The position numbers and the translations under genes are program-made. Positions 1-7,062 of a stretch of 7,342 nt of DNA are shown here, piece after piece (the first letter of the stretch is position 1; each line of letters opens with the position of its first letter). The DNA comes from a bacterium HR36 (GTDB taxonomy: Bacteria > Planctomycetota > Planctomycetia > Gemmatales > HRBIN36). The DNA is taken from contig BEIM01000172.1 of assembly GCA_002898995.1 (NCBI GenBank), positions 1-7,342 of the forward strand, given 5' to 3'. The notes beneath the pieces are model-generated. The model was not told where the DNA came from and ran no database searches. It saw only the letters and a list, made by a program, of their open reading frames with translations.

Positions 1-691
1 CGAACACGACGTGACCGGTTTCTGCGGCTTCGATGGCGGTCTGGATGGTTTCCAGGTCGCGCATTTCGCCAACCAGAATCACGTCGGGGTCCTGCCGCAA
101 CGCCCGCCGTAACGCCTCCGCGAAACTCGGCACATCCACGCCGATTTCCCGCTGAGTGATGATCGAGCGCTTGTGCTGATGGTAGTATTCGATTGGGTCT
201 TCGATGGTGATGATGTGGCGGTCGTAGTTTTCATTGAGCCAGTTGATCATGCTGGCCAGACTGGTCGTCTTGCCGGAACCGGTCGGGCCGGTCACCAGCA
301 GCAAACCGCGCGGTCGCACGATCAATCGCCGAATCGCCTCCGGCATACGGATTTGTTCAAAGGTCAGGAACTTGCTAGGAATGCGCCGCAACACGATACC
401 GACGCGGCCACGCTCTTTGAACACCGAGACGCGAAAGCGGCACTTGTCGCCATACGCGAACCCAAAGTCCGCGCTCCCGCGCTCTTGGAGCTCCTGCTGG
501 CACCGGTCCGGGGTGATAGCCTTCATCAGCGCTTGCGTATCGTCCGGTTCCAACACTTTCGTTTCCAACCTTTTGAGCCGGCCTTCATGACGAATAACCG
601 GTGGCTGGCCGACGCGAATGTGTAAATCGCTGGCGTTCAATTGGTAAACTGTTTCCAGCAGTTTTTCCATTAAGACTTGGCTGCTCGGCAT
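1..691 (-). CDS. pilT: PilT-type twitching motility retraction ATPase (3' part outside window)
   Basis: This encodes the hexameric cytoplasmic ATPase that powers depolymerisation (retraction) of type IV pili. Translating the minus strand from the ATG at 691-689 gives 230 residues before base 1; the family is usually about 340-380 aa, so roughly the last third is missing. Visible in order are an N-terminal domain containing NASDLHIRVGQPP (19-31), Walker A GPTGSGKT (135-142), the acidic ITIEDPIEYY segment (161-170), Walker B DVILVGEMRD (203-212) and the beginning of the His box (ETGHVVF) at the cut edge. GEMRD and IEDPIEYYH are typical of PilT rather than PilB. The start is supported by GGAG at 703-700, eight bases upstream. 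The gene lies 97 bases downstream of pilB on the same strand, so co-transcription is likely. The C-terminal AIRNLI-type motif of PilT would be outside the window, so a PilU-like paralogue cannot be excluded. Confidence 0.95.
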   Translation of the reverse strand, partial: MPSSQVLMEKLLETVYQLNASDLHIRVGQPPVIRHEGRLKRLETKVLEPDDTQALMKAITPDRCQQELQERGSADFGFAYGDKCRFRVSVFKERGRVGIVLRRIPSKFLTFEQIRMPEAIRRLIVRPRGLLLVTGPTGSGKTTSLASMINWLNENYDRHIITIEDPIEYYHQHKRSIITQREIGVDVPSFAEALRRALRQDPDVILVGEMRDLETIQTAIEAAETGHVVF

Positions 692-788
692 AGCTAGCTC
701 TCCGCCAGAAATGGGACTCCGCTACCAATCAGGACAGCTTCTGTTTTCCGCACATCGCTTGGGCCCGCTGCAGATGCAGGCCTTCCGC
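692..788. other. pilB-pilT intergenic spacer
   Basis: This 97-base spacer lies between the pilB stop and the pilT start. It carries the pilT Shine-Dalgarno sequence (GGAG at 703-700, minus strand). I see no hairpin followed by a T tract and no good promoter, which fits read-through from pilB into pilT. A short imperfect GGCC/TGCA symmetry near 763-782 is too irregular to call a terminator. Confidence 0.5.
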
Positions 789-2501
789 TTAGAGATAGGC
801 GCTTTCATGATGGCAGATGCTTAGCACTTCTTCCAGCGTGGTCATCCCTCGGCACGCTTTCTCCACGCCATCCTCCAGCAGCGTCCGCATACCGAACATA
901 CGCGCATAGCGACGGATGACCTGTGTCGGCTCGCGCTTGAAGGTCAACTCGCGAAGCGTGGAATTCATTTTCATCAACTCAAAAATACCAGTCCGACCGC
1001 GGTAACCAGTATGATGGCAATACTGACACCCCCGGCCGCGATAGAAGGTAGCGGTCTTGAGTCGTTCTGGGGTTAAGCCGGACGCCTTGATTTCAGCAGC
1101 TGTAGGCGTGTCGGGTTCCCGACACTTCGGGCACACTAGGCGGACCAAACGCTGCGCCATCACGCCAATCAAGCTGGAAGCAATCAGGAACGGTTGCAGG
1201 CCAATATCTACCAGCCGCGTAATGGCACTAGGAGCATCGTTGGTGTGCAGCGTGCTGAAGACCAGGTGTCCGGTTAGCGAGGCCTGAATGGCGGCTTCCG
1301 CGGTTTCCTTGTCGCGGATTTCGCCGATGAGCAAAATGTTCGGTGCCTGCCGCAGCATGGCGCGGATGATCCGCGCGAAGTCCAGGCCTATCTGGTGCTT
1401 GACTTCCACCTGGTTGACTCCCGGCAGGTAATACTCGACCGGGTCTTCGGCGGTGATGATTTTACGGTCGGGACGGTTCAGCTCGTTGAGTACCGCATAC
1501 AACGTGGTGGTCTTGCCCGAACCGGTCGGGCCAGTAACCAAGAAAATGCCGTTCGGCCGCTTGATGATTTGCACAAACTTCTGGTAATCCTCCTCGCTGA
1601 AACCGAGCTCGCGGATACTGATCTGCACATTTTGCCGATCCAGGATACGCATAACGCAGGCCTGGCCGTGGTTCGTCGGCAGAATGCTGACTCGCAAATC
1701 GTAGTGCTTGCCGTTGAGCACCATCTTAATGCGGCCATCCTGCGGGCGGCGTTTTTCGGCGATGTCCATTTTCGCCATGATTTTGATGCGCGAGATGATG
1801 GCCGGCAGCAATCGCTTCGGTGGGCTGTCTCGCTGCACCAGGATACCGTCTATTCGGTAACGCACGCGAATGTGGTCGGCGAACGGCTCAATGTGAATAT
1901 CACTGGCCCGCAACGACACCGCTTCCTGAATGATCAGGTTGACTAACTTCACCACCGGGGCGTCGCTATCCAGCACGGCCGCTGCGGCAGTCGCGGACTC
2001 CGTTTCGGTGGTATCAATAGCCGTGTCTGTGAACTCCTGTAACATCGAGTCCACCGACTCGGTTTCGCTTTGGCCGTAGTAGCGGTTGATCGCCTCGATG
2101 ATCTGCTCCCGCGGCGCCAGTACCGGTTGAATGTCCTTGTTGAGAATGAACTGGAGTTTCTGGATCGTGTCCATGTCCATCGGGTCGCTCATGATCACCT
2201 TGAGCGTCCCATTCTCCTGGGCCAGCGGCAAAATGACGTTCTCTCGCGCTACCGACTCGGGCACCAACTCAATCACCGAGGGCGGGATGGTAATCTCGGT
2301 GAGATCAACGGACTGCAGACCGTGATGCTCGGCAATCGCTTGCATGACTTCTGTGGGCGTCACATAGCCGAGTTTGACCAACGCATCGGTCAACTTGGCG
2401 CCAGTGGATTGCTGTAACTGCACGGCTTCGCGCAATTGATCGGCACTGATGATTCTCTTACGCAGCAACACATCGGTGAAATCGCCACGCCCCTTGGCCA
2501 T
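789..2501 (-). CDS. pilB: PilB/GspE-family type IV pilus (or type II secretion) assembly ATPase
   Basis: This encodes the hexameric cytoplasmic ATPase that drives pilin or pseudopilin assembly. The 570 aa product has the normal family length. In order: an N-terminal MshEN/GspE-N region (about 1-143), a low-complexity Glu/Thr/Ala linker (about 145-178), the N2 domain with LRASDIHIEPFADHIRVRYR (197-216), Walker A GPTGSGKT (324-331), the acidic ITAEDPVEYY segment (349-358), Walker B NILLIGEIRD (388-397), the His box TGHLVFSTLHTNDA (410-423), and a four-cysteine zinc site (C457, C460, C492, C495). The ATG at 2501 is preferred because it follows a near-perfect AGGAGGT. The same frame is open up to an in-frame start codon at 2570, but those 23 extra residues are not family-like. 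The adjacent pilT favours a pilus role (PilB) over secretion (GspE); sequence alone does not separate them. Transcription probably starts near 2599 and continues into pilT. Confidence 0.95.
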   Translation of the reverse strand: MAKGRGDFTDVLLRKRIISADQLREAVQLQQSTGAKLTDALVKLGYVTPTEVMQAIAEHHGLQSVDLTEITIPPSVIELVPESVARENVILPLAQENGTLKVIMSDPMDMDTIQKLQFILNKDIQPVLAPREQIIEAINRYYGQSETESVDSMLQEFTDTAIDTTETESATAAAAVLDSDAPVVKLVNLIIQEAVSLRASDIHIEPFADHIRVRYRIDGILVQRDSPPKRLLPAIISRIKIMAKMDIAEKRRPQDGRIKMVLNGKHYDLRVSILPTNHGQACVMRILDRQNVQISIRELGFSEEDYQKFVQIIKRPNGIFLVTGPTGSGKTTTLYAVLNELNRPDRKIITAEDPVEYYLPGVNQVEVKHQIGLDFARIIRAMLRQAPNILLIGEIRDKETAEAAIQASLTGHLVFSTLHTNDAPSAITRLVDIGLQPFLIASSLIGVMAQRLVRLVCPKCREPDTPTAAEIKASGLTPERLKTATFYRGRGCQYCHHTGYRGRTGIFELMKMNSTLRELTFKREPTQVIRRYARMFGMRTLLEDGVEKACRGMTTLEEVLSICHHESAYL

Positions 2502-2507
2502 GGCCAG

Positions 2508-2513
2508 ACCTCC
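2508..2513 (-). promoter_or_regulatory. Strong Shine-Dalgarno deciding the pilB start
   Basis: The minus strand reads GGAGGT followed by CTGGCC and then ATG, a six-base spacing. This is the best ribosome binding site in the window and argues for the start at 2501 over the farther in-frame start codon at 2570. Confidence 0.85.
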
Positions 2514-2605
2514 TGGGTTCCCTGCTGCCCTCCCCGTGGAAATTGCCTCATAGCGGGATTGGCTTGCCAACCTTCGGCGCTGGGCGACCCCGCCTACTTT
2601 AGCTC

Positions 2606-2634
2606 ATTTTATTATTGACTAGCATAGGCAACAA
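2606..2634 (-). promoter_or_regulatory. Candidate sigma-70-type promoter for pilB
   Basis: On the minus strand TTGTTG (2634-2629) and TAAAAT (2611-2606) are separated by exactly 17 bases. The -10 matches TATAAT at five of six positions, while the -35 matches TTGACA only at TTG. The AT-rich patch stands out from its GC-rich surroundings. Transcription would begin near 2599, giving a leader of about 98 bases before the preferred pilB start. This is a motif match only. Confidence 0.45.
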
Positions 2635-3078
2635 GGAAACACCACGCAAGCGAAAATTTCTCGTGGGGTGTGTAACTTGGAGCCGGCCGGCACCCAGGCT
2701 GGAATTACTGAGGTGGCTTGCGCGTCTGACGCTGGGCAAAATCTGGGCGAGGCAGCTCAGCGGTCGCGCAGGGACGCAGCACTAGGAAATGCGCGACTTT
2801 GAGTCAAAAGCGGCAATCAGAAGCTCGCGGTAATGCTGGTTTTGCCATTTGCGCAAACGGGTCCAAGATTCCCGCTAGCTTATAGCAAACTCACACCTAT
2901 CGAATGGTGGCCTGGCTGGGTGCGCTTGCCCGATACTGACCGCTTGGCTCCCCCGCAGAGTGCACAGCTGGGTTGGCGCCGACACGCACCTAGGCGGACA
3001 AGCGCCTATCGTTATCCCAACCTCGGCGTCATGGATGTCGCAAATGCGAGACCTTCCAGCCTAAAGCGCCCGTGACCA
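2635..3078. other. Gene-free stretch between transketolase half and pilB
   Basis: I find no convincing gene, tRNA or terminator here. An open frame on the plus strand (2833-3075) lacks a ribosome binding site and resembles nothing I know. The minus strand has a possible extended -10 element, TGC followed by TATAAG (2887-2879), without a good -35. It could give a long pilB leader or a small RNA, but this is weak. A perfect ten-base palindrome, TTTGCGCAAA, lies at 2848-2857. The transketolase stop forms TAATG with an ATG at 3079-3077, but that ATG opens only 16 codons. Confidence 0.5.
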
Positions 3079-3912
3079 TTACCACTGGGCCAAGAAGGCC
3101 AGGGCTTTTTCGGCATCGGCCGGGCTGAGGGCTTTGCCGTGGTAGTTTTGCTCACTTAGGAGGTGGTGGACGGGATATCCCTTGATGGTGCGGGCCACGA
3201 TAGCGGAAGGTTGACCCCGCCGGTGGCACGCGCTGCGAAGGGCCTGGATCACTGCGGTCAGGTCGTGGCCATCAATTTCCTCTGCATACCATCCGAAAGC
3301 GGCGAATTTGGGCGGCAGGGGATCCAGGTCGAGTACTTCGCGAGTCGAGCCAGTCTGCTGGTAGCCGTTGTGATCCACAATGGCCACAAGATTGTCGGCG
3401 CGATATTTAACGGCAGCCATCATTGCTTCCCAGACTTGGCCTTCGTTGATCTCGCCGTCGCCCAGAAGCACGAAGGCACGAGCATCGTAGCCCGCAAGCT
3501 TGCAGGCCAGGGCATGGCCCAAACCGATGGACAGACCCTGGCCGAGCGAACCCGTCGAAGCCTCCACCCCCGGCAGCCGGCGCATGTTCGGATGGCCTTC
3601 CAAGCGACTGCCGATCTGCCGTAACGTGTCCAGCTCGGCGATGGGAAAATATCCCGCTTCGGCAAGCACGGCGTACAACAGTGGGGCAGCGTGGCCTTTG
3701 CTCAGGATGAAGCGGTCACGTTGAGGCCAGCGAGGATCATCAGGTCGATGACGCATGATTCCGCCAAAATACAGGGCCACCGCCATCTCGACCGCTGACA
3801 GTGAACTGGTGGGATGGCCGGAACCTGCTCGTGTCGTCATGCGAATAATGTGCTGGCGAATGACGCGGGCCTTTTCACGCAGCGCCACTAGCAAGTCGTT
3901 GTGTTCTGGCAT
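3079..3912 (-). CDS. tkt: Transketolase, N-terminal (thiamine diphosphate-binding) subunit
   Basis: This is the N-terminal half of a split transketolase. Transketolase moves two-carbon ketol units between sugar phosphates in the cytosolic pentose phosphate pathway, using thiamine diphosphate and a divalent metal. The 277 aa length is normal for the N subunit of two-gene transketolases and less than half of a one-chain enzyme (about 650 aa). Visible motifs are SGHPTSSLSAVE (31-42), FILSKGHAAPLLYAVL (68-83), a GSLGQGLSIGLGHALA stretch (121-136) and the ThDP/metal motif from GDGEINEGQVWEA (151-163) to DHNGYQ (180-185). The ATG at 3912 has GAGG nine bases upstream. The C-terminal half with the pyrimidine-binding and transketolase-C domains is not adjacent: downstream is non-coding and upstream is a channel gene. 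A partner encoded elsewhere, or a related ThDP enzyme with another substrate, is possible. Confidence 0.93.
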   Translation of the reverse strand: MPEHNDLLVALREKARVIRQHIIRMTTRAGSGHPTSSLSAVEMAVALYFGGIMRHRPDDPRWPQRDRFILSKGHAAPLLYAVLAEAGYFPIAELDTLRQIGSRLEGHPNMRRLPGVEASTGSLGQGLSIGLGHALACKLAGYDARAFVLLGDGEINEGQVWEAMMAAVKYRADNLVAIVDHNGYQQTGSTREVLDLDPLPPKFAAFGWYAEEIDGHDLTAVIQALRSACHRRGQPSAIVARTIKGYPVHHLLSEQNYHGKALSPADAEKALAFLAQW

Positions 3913-4419
3913 AGGTGCGAGCCTCGCAGACTGACGTTTGCCTATCCGCGCCAGTTACCGAGACGCCAATACCTAAGCATTTTCCGGAACCGCGACCTGT
4001 TTGTCCACGCAAGTACACTAGGTTTGTCGGTAACGTGCCCAGGCACTACCACATGATGGGCGCGAGCTGTGTTTTTCGGCCCATTAAACACCGCGAGCCG
4101 GCGTTCCAGCAGCCGGCTCTGCGGGCCTCTCCCTGTTCCAGCCCCCCACCCATACTTGGCGGTTCGGCTTCGCTTCCGGCAAGCTCCGACTTGCCTCCAC
4201 TTTGCCCAGCAACGACCATGCCAAATATTCCTGTAATCAGTGCGTACGTGCAAGGCACGGTCATAGCGGATGTTATGTCTTTGCGCTCAGGCCGGAATCG
4301 GAGTTTTTCCCATTTCCGTCGCAAAGTTTACAACGCTTCATGGTAGATTTTGCCACAAAACATCTAGCCGCCACCGCCAGTCCGCATCTCTTGCCTCGCT
4401 ATCGTGTTGGCATCCTCGT
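3913..4419. other. Gene-free stretch between ion channel and transketolase half
   Basis: About 500 bases follow the end of the channel gene and precede the transketolase start. Several open frames of 70-140 codons occur on both strands, but none has a ribosome binding site, a recognisable domain or family-like composition. The region holds the hairpin at 4091-4124 and a smaller perfect stem, GGCAAG/CTTGCC (4178-4183 with 4190-4195). The transketolase promoter should lie here, but I see no clear -10/-35 pair. Confidence 0.5.
4091..4124 (-). terminator. Strong GC-rich hairpin, possible terminator of recJ-channel transcript
   Basis: Bases 4091-4102 (CCGCGAGCCGGC) pair with 4112-4124 as a 12-bp stem with one bulged base and a nine-base loop. 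Read on the minus strand it is followed by TGTTTAAT, a short and imperfect T run. It sits about 300 bases past the channel stop and about 180 bases before the transketolase start. It could be a weak intrinsic terminator, a 3'-end stability element, or part of the transketolase leader. Confidence 0.35.
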
Positions 4420-5244
4420 TCATTCCAATGGCTGGCCGCAGTGAGGACATCTTTTGTCCAGTTGTTGTCGGCTAGCGCGAATCTCCTCTAATAAACTGGC
4501 ACCCAACACGCCCGCAGGCAAGGCCACCATCCCAACACCGAAAAGGGATACAACCCCCGCAAAGACCTTGCCTAACGGGGTGACTGGGTAGACGTCCCCG
4601 TAGCCAACCGTGGTCAACGTGATAACCGACCACCACATGGCGGCCAAAATGTCGGGAAACTTATCGGGCTGCGATTCGTGCTCCGCCAGGTAGATTAACG
4701 AGGCCGACGTCAGAATGAGCACGACCATCAATCCCGCGGTGAGTACTAATTCCTCGCGGCATCGGCGCAAAGCCCGGGCCATGATCTGCATGGCCGCCGA
4801 ATATCTCCCGAGTTTCGCTAAGCGCGCGAGACGTAATAAACGTAAGGCCCGCAGAAAGCGTAGGTCATAGGTGACAAAGCCGGCGGAAAAGGGCAAAATC
4901 GCCAGCAAGTCCACGAGAGCCATTGGCGTCAGGGTAAACTTCAACCTTCCGATCCAGGGATGTCTGTAAAGCGGCGAATAGGTGCAGGTCCAGAGCCGCG
5001 CCACGTATTCCACGGTGAAAATCGCTACCGAGGCTACTTCGATGGTGCCAAACCAGGCGGCGTACCGGTCGGCCAGCGTCTGGACGGTTTCCAATACTAC
5101 GGCGGCTACGTTGACCAAGATGAGCACCGTCAGGCCGCTATTCAACCAGCGCGTCCACGAGTCGTCGGGGTTTTCGACCTGCAAGATGCGCCAGAGGCGA
5201 GCAGGCCAGGAGGTTGGTGCGTTGGCATTCAGTGTATCGGTCAT
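4420..5244 (-). CDS. Voltage-gated-type potassium channel (six-helix ion transporter)
   Basis: This is a tetrameric inner-membrane K+ channel subunit with a voltage-sensor domain. Taking the ATG at 5244 gives 274 aa, a normal size for bacterial Kv-like channels. Visible are S1 (about 33-53), S2 (64-86, with E69 and E79), S3 (about 105-122, with D112), S4 with basic residues at every third position (R129, R132, R135, R138, R141, K144, R147), S5 (about 165-187), a pore helix, the selectivity filter TVGYGD (212-217) and S6 (about 224-251). The short cytoplasmic tail ends in CPHCGQPLE with a CxxC pair (C266, C269). Its ATG overlaps the recJ stop as ATGA and has no clear Shine-Dalgarno sequence, so translation is probably coupled to recJ. 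The frame is open for 53 more codons upstream, but that stretch is recJ in another frame. K+ selectivity follows from the filter; gating is inferred from S4. Confidence 0.95.
   Translation of the reverse strand: MTDTLNANAPTSWPARLWRILQVENPDDSWTRWLNSGLTVLILVNVAAVVLETVQTLADRYAAWFGTIEVASVAIFTVEYVARLWTCTYSPLYRHPWIGRLKFTLTPMALVDLLAILPFSAGFVTYDLRFLRALRLLRLARLAKLGRYSAAMQIMARALRRCREELVLTAGLMVVLILTSASLIYLAEHESQPDKFPDILAAMWWSVITLTTVGYGDVYPVTPLGKVFAGVVSLFGVGMVALPAGVLGASLLEEIRASRQQLDKRCPHCGQPLE
5241..5244 (-). promoter_or_regulatory. ATGA start-stop overlap of recJ and ion channel gene
   Basis: The minus strand reads ATGA: ATG at 5244-5242 starts the channel, and TGA at 5243-5241 ends recJ. No strong Shine-Dalgarno precedes the ATG, so ribosomes finishing recJ probably re-initiate here. 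Confidence 0.8.
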
Positions 5245-7052
5245 GGCGCTGACGCCGCTGAGTAATCGGCCTGGGCCAAATACTCCTGCGCGTCGAGGAG
5301 TTCGACTTGCGGCTGGGGACCAGGTTGCAGATCTAGAACTTGCAGGTCCAAGGATTCGAACCCGCGCCAGCAATTGCGGCGTGGATGGAACACCAGCGCG
5401 CACTGGCCGTTGGCCGACAGCAACTCGGGCAGCCGTTCTCCCAGATTGAAACCGATGGCGCGGAAGATTCGCCCCTCGTCCTGCCGCACGCGAAACATCA
5501 GGTGCCGCTGGTTTTCACCCACGGCGCGCGGCTCGCCCACCACCGTCAGGTGCGTAGCTAGGAATAACGGTTTCCGGTTGCCTGGGCCAAACGGCTGCAA
5601 AGCGTCGAGGGTCTTGAGCAAGCCGGGGGTGACCGCGGCCAGCGGCAGCTCGGTGTCAATCACTAAAGACGGCTCGCTAGGAGATGCACTCAGGCAGCTG
5701 CGCGCGCACTGGCCCAGACGCCGCCGAAATTCCTCCACGTGCTCAGCTCGAATGCGGAAACCGGCTGCCCCCGCATGCCCACCATAACTTTCCAAAAGAT
5801 CCGCACACCCGCGCAACGCCTCTTTGGCGTGAAATCCCTCAGGCACCCGCAGGCTTCCCGTGCCCAATTCCTGCTGCAGGGAAATCACCGCCACTGGCTT
5901 GCCGTAACGTTCCAGCAAACGACTGGCCAAGAGCCCAACCAAACCAGGATGCCAGTCGGCACTCGCCAATACCAAAGCCGCTTCCTTTTCCCACTGCGGA
6001 TGCTGGCGCAGCATGTCCCCGGCCTGCCGCACCATACGCAGCTCGAGCTTGCGCCGAATCTCGTTTTGGGTCGCGCAGTATCGCGCCAAGTCCTGAGCCC
6101 GCTGCGGGTTATCGCAGGCCAGCAACTCCACTGCCAACCGGGCCTGTTGCAAACGACCTACCGCGTTCAGTCGGGGAATCAAGTCAAAAGCGAGATCTTC
6201 CGCGTTTAAGCTTGGCCGCTCAACTAGGCCGCTAGCTTCGAGCAACGCCCGCAGGCCCACCGATGGGGCACGCAGCAACGTCTCCAGTCCGTGCCGCACA
6301 AATATGCGGTTTTCATCCAGCAGCAAGGCGCTATCCGCTACCGTGCCCAGCGCCACCAGGGCCAAGCTTTCCAGTAGAAAATGGCGAAACCCCTCGCTCA
6401 CTTTGCGAGCCTGGCTGAATTGTCGAGCCACGGCCCAGGCTAGCTTGAAAGCAATTCCCGCTCCCGAAAGATGCGGAAAAGGGTACTGGCTGCCTGGCAA
6501 ACGCGGATGCACCAACACGTGGGCATCAGGCAACTCATGCTGGAATTCGTGGTGATCCGTGATGATCAGTTCTAGGCCCAACCCGCGAGCTTCCTCAACT
6601 TCCGCCGCCGCAGTAATACCGCAATCCACCGTGACCACCACCTCTGTCCCCTGCCGACGCAACTGATGCAACGCATCCACATTCAGACCGTAACCTTCTT
6701 CGAGCCGATGCGGCACATAAAAATCTACGTGGGCGCCAGCTAGCCGCAAGCATCGCCATAGCAGCGTCGTGGCCGTCATACCGTCCACATCGTAATCACC
6801 GTACACGCAGATGCGCCGGCCCGCGCGCACCGCAGCCTGCAAACGCTGAGCTGCCTCCTCGATCCCTGGTAATTGTTCCGGTTCGTGTAGATCACTCAGA
6901 GCGGACCTCAAAAATCGCCGGGCCATCTCACTCGTGTAAATGCCCCGGGTCGTCAAGAGTGCCGCCACTGCAGGGTGCAGTCCCAGTTCTTGGCTCAGTC
7001 GCGGCGTGCTCCTCGGGTCTGCCGACAGCAGGCGCCAGCGTTTCCGCTTCAA
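5241..7052 (-). CDS. recJ: Single-stranded-DNA-specific exonuclease RecJ
   Basis: RecJ is a cytoplasmic metal-dependent 5'-3' exonuclease on single-stranded DNA, acting in RecF-pathway recombination, mismatch and base-excision repair. The 603 aa product is of normal length. Motifs in order: YGDYDVDGMTAT (84-95), TVDCGIT (141-147), ITDHHE (164-169), LVALGTVAD (232-240), RLNAVGRL (294-301), a WHPGLVGLLASRL stretch (367-379), the DHHA1 motif GGHAGAAGF (424-432), and an OB-fold region with LQPFGPGN (485-492) and a beta-rich tail. The acidic and histidine metal ligands are all present. The GSGRS-type motif reads GSLRV (399-403), which is unusual. The start is uncertain: TTG at 7052 gives MKRKRWRLL, family-like and ten bases after AGGAG. 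A GTG at 7100 would add 16 Arg-rich residues but lacks a placed ribosome site. The gene overlaps the downstream channel by four bases. Confidence 0.95.
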   Translation of the reverse strand: MKRKRWRLLSADPRSTPRLSQELGLHPAVAALLTTRGIYTSEMARRFLRSALSDLHEPEQLPGIEEAAQRLQAAVRAGRRICVYGDYDVDGMTATTLLWRCLRLAGAHVDFYVPHRLEEGYGLNVDALHQLRRQGTEVVVTVDCGITAAAEVEEARGLGLELIITDHHEFQHELPDAHVLVHPRLPGSQYPFPHLSGAGIAFKLAWAVARQFSQARKVSEGFRHFLLESLALVALGTVADSALLLDENRIFVRHGLETLLRAPSVGLRALLEASGLVERPSLNAEDLAFDLIPRLNAVGRLQQARLAVELLACDNPQRAQDLARYCATQNEIRRKLELRMVRQAGDMLRQHPQWEKEAALVLASADWHPGLVGLLASRLLERYGKPVAVISLQQELGTGSLRVPEGFHAKEALRGCADLLESYGGHAGAAGFRIRAEHVEEFRRRLGQCARSCLSASPSEPSLVIDTELPLAAVTPGLLKTLDALQPFGPGNRKPLFLATHLTVVGEPRAVGENQRHLMFRVRQDEGRIFRAIGFNLGERLPELLSANGQCALVFHPRRNCWRGFESLDLQVLDLQPGPQPQVELLDAQEYLAQADYSAASAP

Positions 7053-7062
7053 TCTCCTCTTG

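Noticed and set aside
261..295. Near-identical about 35-base segments at 261-295 and around 1501-1536
   Set aside because: These encode the shared Walker A region of pilT and pilB; similarity follows from protein conservation between paralogues, not from a mobile repeat.
763..782. GGCC/TGCA symmetry in the pilB-pilT spacer as a terminator
   Set aside because: Two-base centre, three-base bulge and no T tract; more likely chance, and the two genes are expected to be co-transcribed.
2835..2885. Possible tRNA-like T-arm around 2856-2874
   Set aside because: The stem closes only four pairs around a nine-base loop, without the TTCRA signature or a matching acceptor and anticodon arm.
2833..3075. 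80-codon plus-strand open frame in the tkt-pilB gap
   Set aside because: No ribosome binding site before the ATG, Pro/Arg-rich composition typical of chance frames in GC-rich DNA, and no recognisable domain.
4046..4324. Minus-strand open frame of 92 codons (with an internal ATG at 4264) between channel and tkt
   Set aside because: A short hydrophobic patch near the internal ATG hinted at a small membrane protein, but there is no ribosome site, it runs straight through the strong hairpin at 4091-4124, and the rest is low-complexity.
3915..4346. 143-codon plus-strand open frame upstream of tkt
   Set aside because: Pro/Ser/Arg-rich, no ribosome site, overlaps hairpin and competing frames on the other strand; treated as chance.
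5684..6235. 183-codon plus-strand open frames opposite recJ (and a similar one at 1395-1946 opposite pilB)
   Set aside because: They mirror strongly conserved genes on the minus strand and read as Pro/Ala/Arg-rich or otherwise domain-free shadows.
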